A stretch of 12,624 nt of DNA from HGM20899 sp964615195 (lineage in GTDB: Bacteria > Pseudomonadota > Gammaproteobacteria > Enterobacterales > Succinivibrionaceae). The stretch is from the NCBI GenBank assembly GCA_964615195.1, contig CAZTNG010000067.1, positions 1 to 12,624 of the forward strand. The letters are read 5' to 3'. The translations under genes and the position numbers were made by a program. Positions 7,512 to 12,624 of the stretch are shown piece after piece. The stretch's first letter is position 1. Each line of letters begins with the position of its first letter. Below the pieces are notes generated by a model. It worked only from the letters and a program-made list of their open reading frames with translations. It did not search any database and had not been told where the DNA came from.

Positions 7512-10076
7512 TTATTGTACATTTTGGTATTTATTTCTAAAGTAAGTATAAATTTTAGTAGTGCATAAATCATCATACTCTCTTGCTAAGGTGATACTTG
7601 CTAGATATGGATGTAAGGATTTATCTATACTTAAAATTTCTGTATTTTTGTTATAATAAAATATAGAAACACCGTCGCTTGTTTGTGTACAGAGATAATG
7701 AATCGGTTTATTTATCACTAATGTTCTAAATGTTGACTCATTTGTTTCGTTGTAATTTTTGCATTTGTGGATAATATTCTTGTCTCCTAAGTCTTGTTGA
7801 TAGAAGCTATTAGCATAAAAATCTCTAAATGTTTTTAGAATTGATGATAATGATACTTGTGATTTGATGGCTATTGGCTTTTCATTATAATCGTATTCAA
7901 TAAAGCTTTTTAGAACTGACAGTTTGTAAGAACGAGTAAAATGTTCCTTTTCAATCTGCTTTATTAATTCATAAGCTGGTGAATTTATAAGCTTTATTTC
8001 TTCATCATTTAAATCAACTATAATTTGGGATCTGTATTCGAGGTATCTCGCTAAAGGCCATGATTTGTTAATTGCTGAAAAATGAGTAAATAAGTCATCA
8101 TCAAGATCTGTTGCATATTCGTACCTTGATGGTGGTATATTGTTATTCTGTTCCTTTATTCTCATGTATTCTTCGCGAAGTGCATTTACAGAGTATTTAG
8201 CTTTATTTCTTTGTTCATTGATAATATCAATAACTTTTATATCTGCATCTACTATGCAATTATCAGGGAATTCAGTTTTTTTCCCTTTCTCATGCTGAGA
8301 TCCAATTCCTCCTGCATTTTTGGGATGGTCACTTTGAATACCTAAATAAGTAAATACGCGTCCTGCATGTTTATAATTACCAATAAAATCTAGGACATTT
8401 AAATAATTTTTATTTATAGAGTTAGGCGCTAAACGCAACCCACGTCCAAGTTGTTGAAAAAATATTGTTGGAGATTCTGTTGGTCTTAAAAGTAATACCA
8501 TATCTATTTCAGGTATATCAACACCTTCATTAAACATATCAACACAAAATATAATTGAAAGAGGATCTGTTTTATCTCGTAGTCTGCTTATGGCTTCATC
8601 ACGGTTCATAATAAGATTATTTAGTTCATTATCTGTGTGTTGTGTATTGCTTATGACAATAGCTACATCAACATTTTTGGATTTAAAATATTGTGCGGAT
8701 TCAATTGCGTGTTTTTGATTTACGCAAAAAGCTAAAGCTTTTGAGCTTTGATATTTAGCATAATATTTAAATACTAATTCATGTCTTTCAATTATGTTTA
8801 AATTCTTTTCTAGTTCTCGCTCAACATATTTACCGTTTTTAATGTCAATAATATTGTAATCAACGGTATAATCATAAATTGCATAGTAATGAAATGGTAC
8901 TAATAATCCTTGATTTATAGCTGTAAATAAGTCTATTTTGAATGGAACATTGTGATCAGTTAAAGCATAAATTGATTTTCCATCTAAGCGTTCAGGTGTA
9001 GCAGTAAGACCTAATAAAAATTGAGGATTAAAGTATTTTATAATTCTTTGGTAGCTACATGCAGCTGCGTGATGAAATTCATCTATCACAATATAATCAA
9101 AGTAATCTTTGCTAAAAAATTTGTCATTTAAATAGTTTTCTCTTGCAATAGTTTGTACACTAGCAAAAATATAATCTTGGTCAGTATTCTTGCAATTACT
9201 ATTAAAAAAGCCAATTTTATTATGATTGCATCCATGTATAAGCATAAAAGAATTTGCAGCTTGTTTTAGTATTTCTTCTCTATGAGCAATAAATAGTATA
9301 CGTTTAAATTTCAATGAATCGAAAGCTGCTAAATATGTTTTACCAATTCCTGTCGCTGCAACAATAAGTGCTTTTTTTGATCCTTCTAAACGGCTATTTT
9401 CAAGTGCACATAAGGCCTGTAGTTGAATGCCTCGTGGTGCAATAATTTGAGAAATTTTATTATTTTCATCTAGAAGATTAAAATCCTTAATAATAGAAGG
9501 GCATTTCCATTCATTGGAATATTTAATCAGTAATTCTTCTGTTATTGCGACAGAGTGTTTTTCATACAATTCATTAAATGAATTTTTAAAATCTTTAATA
9601 CTAATTTCGTCCAAGTTATTAGAAAATCTATAGTTCCATTCAATTCCATCAGTTAATGCACTTTGTGAAAGATTAGATGATCCAATAAAAATCTCATCGG
9701 AATTATCTGCATAACGAAAAATATAAGCTTTTGCATGAAAACTTCGGTGTTTTTCATTGTAGAAATGAAGTTCTAGTTGGTTATTTGCTATTTCTGAGGC
9801 AAATTCATGACGAAGTAGCCAAAGTGCACCTGGTTGCGTTATTTTTAAATATGATCCTGTTAAAATTCTAATTTTTGCATTATTAGCTAGAGCAATTCTT
9901 AGATCTTCAATAATATTACGTACACCTGATTCCATTAAGAATGATACTATCATGTCAATATACTGTGCATGATGTATGCTATAGATAATTTGAGGAACAA
10001 GTTGACGTTTCAACTCATCACCACCAGTAATAGCTCTAGAATATATTTCATTCAAGTTAGTGGCGTTTTGTTTCAT
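7512..10076 (-). CDS. PLD-nuclease / superfamily II DEAD-like helicase
   Basis: This intact 854-residue protein is probably an ATP-driven DNA nuclease-helicase of a defence module. The N-terminal PLD domain has H114 and K116 in FHAKAYIF and the GSSNLSQ block at 132-138. The helicase core has Walker A ATGIGKT at 241-247, DEFH at 332-335, TATPERLDG at 358-366, FNEGVDIP near 515-522 and motif VI QQLGRGLRL at 541-549. The last 270 residues hold a KSYK-like TRSYKLSVL patch, seen in similar large helicases, but I do not assign a named domain. The start is well fixed by GAGGA (complement of 10081-10085) 4 nt before the ATG. It lies 49 nt downstream of the methyltransferase on the same strand, so the two form an operon. 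It is not closely similar to the other PLD-helicase in the window. The substrate is unknown. Confidence 0.85.
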   Translation of the reverse strand: MKQNATNLNEIYSRAITGGDELKRQLVPQIIYSIHHAQYIDMIVSFLMESGVRNIIEDLRIALANNAKIRILTGSYLKITQPGALWLLRHEFASEIANNQLELHFYNEKHRSFHAKAYIFRYADNSDEIFIGSSNLSQSALTDGIEWNYRFSNNLDEISIKDFKNSFNELYEKHSVAITEELLIKYSNEWKCPSIIKDFNLLDENNKISQIIAPRGIQLQALCALENSRLEGSKKALIVAATGIGKTYLAAFDSLKFKRILFIAHREEILKQAANSFMLIHGCNHNKIGFFNSNCKNTDQDYIFASVQTIARENYLNDKFFSKDYFDYIVIDEFHHAAACSYQRIIKYFNPQFLLGLTATPERLDGKSIYALTDHNVPFKIDLFTAINQGLLVPFHYYAIYDYTVDYNIIDIKNGKYVERELEKNLNIIERHELVFKYYAKYQSSKALAFCVNQKHAIESAQYFKSKNVDVAIVISNTQHTDNELNNLIMNRDEAISRLRDKTDPLSIIFCVDMFNEGVDIPEIDMVLLLRPTESPTIFFQQLGRGLRLAPNSINKNYLNVLDFIGNYKHAGRVFTYLGIQSDHPKNAGGIGSQHEKGKKTEFPDNCIVDADIKVIDIINEQRNKAKYSVNALREEYMRIKEQNNNIPPSRYEYATDLDDDLFTHFSAINKSWPLARYLEYRSQIIVDLNDEEIKLINSPAYELIKQIEKEHFTRSYKLSVLKSFIEYDYNEKPIAIKSQVSLSSILKTFRDFYANSFYQQDLGDKNIIHKCKNYNETNESTFRTLVINKPIHYLCTQTSDGVSIFYYNKNTEILSIDKSLHPYLASITLAREYDDLCTTKIYTYFRNKYQNVQ

Positions 10077-10125
10077 GTGTTCCTCAACTTATTATTGATT
10101 ATTAGTCTATCAAAATTTTTATATA

Positions 10126-10758
10126 TTAGTCTGTTGTAGATACTATAGAATTAATCCATTTTTCATTTGCATGATCTGTTCTTACATCATTTGTTACCCA
10201 GATATCTAAAATTTTATTGTTACCTATAGATTTTAATAGTTTTGTTAATGATTCAGTATTCATATCAGTAAATAATCTGCCATTTTTTATGGTTGATTTT
10301 GTGCCATATTTGAAAGACATATAAAGAATACCTTTATTTTTCAACATTGATAGAAGATTTTTTACTACGAATGGTAACTCAGCTTGTTCTAAATGCAAAA
10401 GAGAAGCACAAGCCCAAATTGCATCAAATGTGTCATTTGGGTGGAAATTGACAAAATCTTCACATATGACTTCCTGACCAATATTTGTAGATGCAATTTT
10501 TGCTAATTCAATGCTGCCATCTATAGCTGTTACTTGAAATCCTTTGCTTTTGAAAAAAATTGAATCTCTACCGCTTCCGCAACCGAAATCTAAGATATGA
10601 ATTTGATTATTAATCTTTAGTATATTGTTATTTTGCAGTTTATTTAAAAATTTTTCATACAAACAATGCATGTCTGCATTTATTGTGTTGGAATAAAAAA
10701 CTTGTGCATTTTTATTATAATATTGAAGTGTTGAATTTGAATAATTTTTCATAAACAT
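10126..10758 (-). CDS. Class I SAM-dependent methyltransferase
   Basis: This 210-residue single-domain methyltransferase has motif I DFGCGSGRDS at 57-66, which binds SAM. The acidic D80 in AIDGS contacts the ribose, and FDAIWACASLLHL at 111-123 is the motif IV region. No NPPY/DPPY or other DNA-base methylase motif is present, so it resembles TehB/UbiE-type small-molecule or protein methyltransferases rather than a DNA modification enzyme. The start is either ATG 10758 or the ATG two codons on (10752); neither has a clear Shine-Dalgarno site. It is the first gene of a two-gene operon with the PLD-helicase. I recall similar pairings of such a methyltransferase with large helicases in defence islands. 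The substrate cannot be told from the sequence. Confidence 0.8.
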   Translation of the reverse strand: MFMKNYSNSTLQYYNKNAQVFYSNTINADMHCLYEKFLNKLQNNNILKINNQIHILDFGCGSGRDSIFFKSKGFQVTAIDGSIELAKIASTNIGQEVICEDFVNFHPNDTFDAIWACASLLHLEQAELPFVVKNLLSMLKNKGILYMSFKYGTKSTIKNGRLFTDMNTESLTKLLKSIGNNKILDIWVTNDVRTDHANEKWINSIVSTTD

Positions 10759-11098
10759 TCAGATATAAATTTAGATTGATACCAATGTTTTTAATTGTAG
10801 CATAAAGTAAGTTGGTTAAAAGTAGTGTTACTTATATTTATCTTTCTATAATTAAAGCTAGATCTGATATTGATTTTTATATTATTGGAGGAGTGAAATA
10901 AATAAAGTATAAGAAGAAATTGTGATGAATATAGATGATATATAAACATTTTCAAAAAAAATGTAGGTTTGATAACTTATTGAAATTTTTTGTCTTGGTA
11001 TGTGATTTTTAATGTGTCACAATTAACACCATATTTTATACAAAGTAGTAAAAAAATTATAAATAAACAAAATTATAGTTTTGAAATGGGAACGGATC
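10759..11098. other. Divergent intergenic region, 340 bp
   Basis: No gene is seen on either strand. It contains the - strand promoter at 10794-10802. An orphan GGAGGAG (10887-10893) is followed only by GTG AAA TAA. An inverted repeat TGTGA/TCACA (11001-11005 and 11017-11021) with an 11-nt centre lies in the presumed upstream region of the lipoprotein gene. No convincing + strand promoter was picked; several weak AT-rich -10-like hexamers exist between 11018 and 11065. Confidence 0.5.
10794..10802 (-). promoter_or_regulatory. Extended -10 promoter for the methyltransferase-helicase operon
   Basis: On the - strand the bases read TGC TACAAT, an extended -10 with a 5/6 hexamer match. The -35 is poor (TTTTAA about 16 bp upstream). 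Transcription would start about 30 nt before the methyltransferase start. Confidence 0.5.
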
Positions 11099-11959
11099 AT
11101 GAAGAAAGTGATGTTATTGTCAGCTCTAGCAGTTTTAGCAGTGGGTTGCAATCTGAATCAAAATGAAAAAGCCACAACTCCTGAGTATGTATATGATTAT
11201 GACGCTATAGATTATACAAATCTCTACCAAACTGATGATTCTTTGGTAAAGATAAAAAAGCCTCAAAAAGAATATACGGATAATAAGCAATCTATTAAGT
11301 GTAAAGATTCTTTAGAAAAAAATGAGCCTAAAAATAAGTATCGCACTTTTAATGCATGTTTGAAGGCTGCGAGAAATGGTGATCCTGAAATTCAATTTGC
11401 TATTAGTGAGTTGTATCGTACAGGAACAGGTGTAGCTAAAAATTTGCGTAATTCTTTCTTTTGGTGTGAAAAAGCTGCTAAGCAAGGATATATAAAAGCT
11501 CAAAGTATTCTAGGCTATAAATATTTAGAGGGCGTGGGTACTGGTAGAAATAATGAACGAGGTATCTTTTGGTTAACAAAAGCAGCTGAACAGGGAGATG
11601 TATCTGCCGCATATAGTTTAGGAGGTTTTTACCAAGCTGGCTCTCATAGTATTGACAAGGATTTAGGCAGGTCATATAAATGGCATATTAGAGCTGCTAC
11701 ATGGGGTTTACCTATTGCTCAAGAAAGTATTGCTTTAAAGACATACAATGGTGAAGGATTACCTGCTGATAAGGTCGAAGGTTTAGCGTGGGCAATGATT
11801 GTTGATAATTGCACAACTAATAAATCTCAGAATGATAATTTAGTTAATGAATTATCAAAGGGTTTATCACAAAAGCAAATTGAGCAAGCTAAGCTAAGTT
11901 CTGATTTATTATTTAAAAAGTATAATTGTGACAAGTATGTTACCTATATTATAAAATAG
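11099..11959 (+). CDS. Sel1-repeat lipoprotein
   Basis: From ATG 11099 this is 286 residues. The signal peptide MKKVMLLSALAVLAVGC ends in a lipobox with the lipidated cysteine at C17, so it is probably an envelope lipoprotein. After a polar linker (about 18-80), Sel1/TPR-like repeats run from about 90 to 235. Recognisable units are AISELYRTGTGVAKN, LGYKYLEGVGTG and LGGFYQAGSHS, each followed by a FFWCEKAAKQG-type helix. Sel1 proteins act as scaffolds for protein-protein contacts; no enzymatic motif is present. The frame extends upstream to a TTG at 11081, but ATG 11099 gives a proper signal peptide and has GGGAA (11088-11092) at suitable spacing. It is a single gene closed by the terminator just downstream. 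The link to the neighbouring kinase is only by position. Confidence 0.85.
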   Translation: MKKVMLLSALAVLAVGCNLNQNEKATTPEYVYDYDAIDYTNLYQTDDSLVKIKKPQKEYTDNKQSIKCKDSLEKNEPKNKYRTFNACLKAARNGDPEIQFAISELYRTGTGVAKNLRNSFFWCEKAAKQGYIKAQSILGYKYLEGVGTGRNNERGIFWLTKAAEQGDVSAAYSLGGFYQAGSHSIDKDLGRSYKWHIRAATWGLPIAQESIALKTYNGEGLPADKVEGLAWAMIVDNCTTNKSQNDNLVNELSKGLSQKQIEQAKLSSDLLFKKYNCDKYVTYIIK

Positions 11960-11979
11960 AACAATTGAAATATATTGTT

Positions 11980-12010
11980 AAGGCTACCTCATAGGTGGCC
12001 TTTTGTTTTT
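11980..12010 (+). terminator. Intrinsic terminator of the Sel1 lipoprotein gene
   Basis: AAGGCTACCT (11980-11989) pairs with AGGTGGCCTT (11993-12002) as a 10-bp stem with one G-T wobble and a CAT loop. TTGTTTTT follows. It begins 20 nt after the lipoprotein stop and insulates it from the kinase gene. Confidence 0.9.
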
Positions 12011-12072
12011 CGTATTTTACATTTTAAGTGTATAATTAACCTTTGTTTATGTTATATTTAAAATATATGTGG

Positions 12073-12081
12073 TGTTATATT
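12073..12081 (+). promoter_or_regulatory. Possible extended -10 promoter for the kinase gene
   Basis: TGT TATATT matches an extended -10, but no good -35 is present. It lies just before the kinase ribosome site GAAGG (12094-12098), leaving a very short leader. It is the best candidate after the terminator. Confidence 0.3.
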
Positions 12082-12104
12082 ATTATATTTGTTGAAGGTG
12101 AGTT

Positions 12105-12624
12105 ATGACTGATAAAACGATTATAAATGAATATGAAATATCACAAAAAACAGTAGTTAATTCTGAAAATACTAACCTCCATACAGTTATTAATAATGAC
12201 TTTCAACGTAGTTATATACCCCAAATTGGCGACTCATTTGCTAATAATGGATATCGTATTATTGATATTATTGCTGTTAATTCTGGTGAAGCTGACATAT
12301 ATATAATTCATTCAACGAATTCCAATAAAGATATGGTATTAAAGCTTTATAGACGTAAGAATGCAATTAAGTCTGAAGTTATAAAACAGCTTTCTACTAT
12401 TGATAATACGAATGTGTCAAAGATTATTGATTTTGGTGAGATTGGTGGCTTTCCATATATTATTATGCCTTTTTATAAAAATGGAAGCCTAGCTGATTTT
12501 ATTCAAAAAGGGGAAATCTTTGCTGAATCAGATCTTAAAGATTTAATTATTCCTTCAATTATTGATGGTTTAAAAGCTATTCATGATGCAGGAATTTTGC
12601 ATAAAGATATTAAACCTTCAAATT
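12105..12624 (+). CDS. Eukaryotic-like Ser/Thr protein kinase, 3'-truncated
   Basis: The frame is open from ATG 12105 to the window end, giving 173 residues of a longer protein. AAGG at 12095-12098 supports the start. A 45-residue polar leader precedes the kinase fold. The GEAD stretch near 61-64 sits in the glycine-rich loop position, K80 in VLKLYRR is the ATP lysine and E91 may be the helix-C glutamate. MPFYKNGSLADF is the hinge region, and HKDIKPSN at 166-173 is the catalytic loop with D168 as base. The window ends exactly there, so the DFG and C-terminal domains are not seen. Such Hanks-type kinases in bacteria are found in signalling and in defence modules such as TerY-P; nothing here decides which. 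It is separated from the lipoprotein by a terminator, so it is probably its own transcript. Confidence 0.85.
   Translation, partial: MTDKTIINEYEISQKTVVNSENTNLHTVINNDFQRSYIPQIGDSFANNGYRIIDIIAVNSGEADIYIIHSTNSNKDMVLKLYRRKNAIKSEVIKQLSTIDNTNVSKIIDFGEIGGFPYIIMPFYKNGSLADFIQKGEIFAESDLKDLIIPSIIDGLKAIHDAGILHKDIKPSN

Noticed and set aside
10887..10902. Strong GGAGGAG as the site of a hidden small gene
   Set aside because: The only nearby start gives GTG AAA TAA, and no longer frame follows.
11001..11021. CRP binding site
   Set aside because: The TGTGA and TCACA arms are 11 nt apart, not the 6 nt of the CRP consensus.
11081..11098. TTG 11081 as start of the Sel1 lipoprotein
   Set aside because: It would put six residues with an acidic one before a normal signal peptide; ATG 11099 has better spacing to GGGAA and gives a standard lipoprotein leader.
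1..12624. CRISPR array, tRNA, rRNA, insertion sequence or integrase
   Set aside because: No regularly spaced repeats, cloverleaf-like sequence, transposase motif or terminal inverted repeats were found on reading through.

Overview
The window is a strongly AT-rich stretch of bacterial chromosome. A lipoprotein with a lipobox cysteine and Sel1 repeats suggests a Gram-negative host, perhaps a low-G+C gammaproteobacterium. That placement is only an inference, and no rRNA, tRNA or housekeeping gene is present to fix it. The layout is that of a defence or accessory island with two divergent-by-content, convergently transcribed gene groups, followed by a signalling or envelope segment.

Region A (1-7392, + strand) is a tight operon entering the window from the left. 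It holds the C-terminal part of a DUF262 protein, a group-II-like cysteine desulfurase, a PLD-nuclease/superfamily-II helicase fusion, a 70-residue acidic protein, a DndD-like (Rad50/SMC-type) ATPase and an unrecognised 157-residue protein. A desulfurase, a DndD-like ATPase, a DUF262 protein and a restriction-type helicase together strongly resemble DNA phosphorothioation (Dnd/Ssp) modification-restriction islands, but the set is not a canonical one. No DndB, DndC (PAPS-reductase-like) or DndE is visible, although a sulfurtransferase could lie just upstream of base 1. The DndD-like gene carries one in-frame TAA (6367-6369) in its coiled coil, and its frame is open on both sides. The system in this strain is therefore either recently inactivated or makes the ATPase as two chains.

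Region B (7512-10758, - strand) is a two-gene operon. A small class I SAM-dependent methyltransferase comes first, then an 854-residue PLD-nuclease/superfamily-II helicase that is not closely similar to the one in region A. It converges on region A at a 119-bp gap with 7-bp tandem repeats and a weak hairpin. A good extended -10 promoter precedes the methyltransferase.

Region C (10759-12624, + strand) begins with a 340-bp non-coding divergent spacer. It continues with a Sel1-repeat lipoprotein that ends at a clear intrinsic terminator. Last comes the N-terminal part of a eukaryotic-like Ser/Thr protein kinase, cut by the window edge at its HxDxKxxN catalytic loop.
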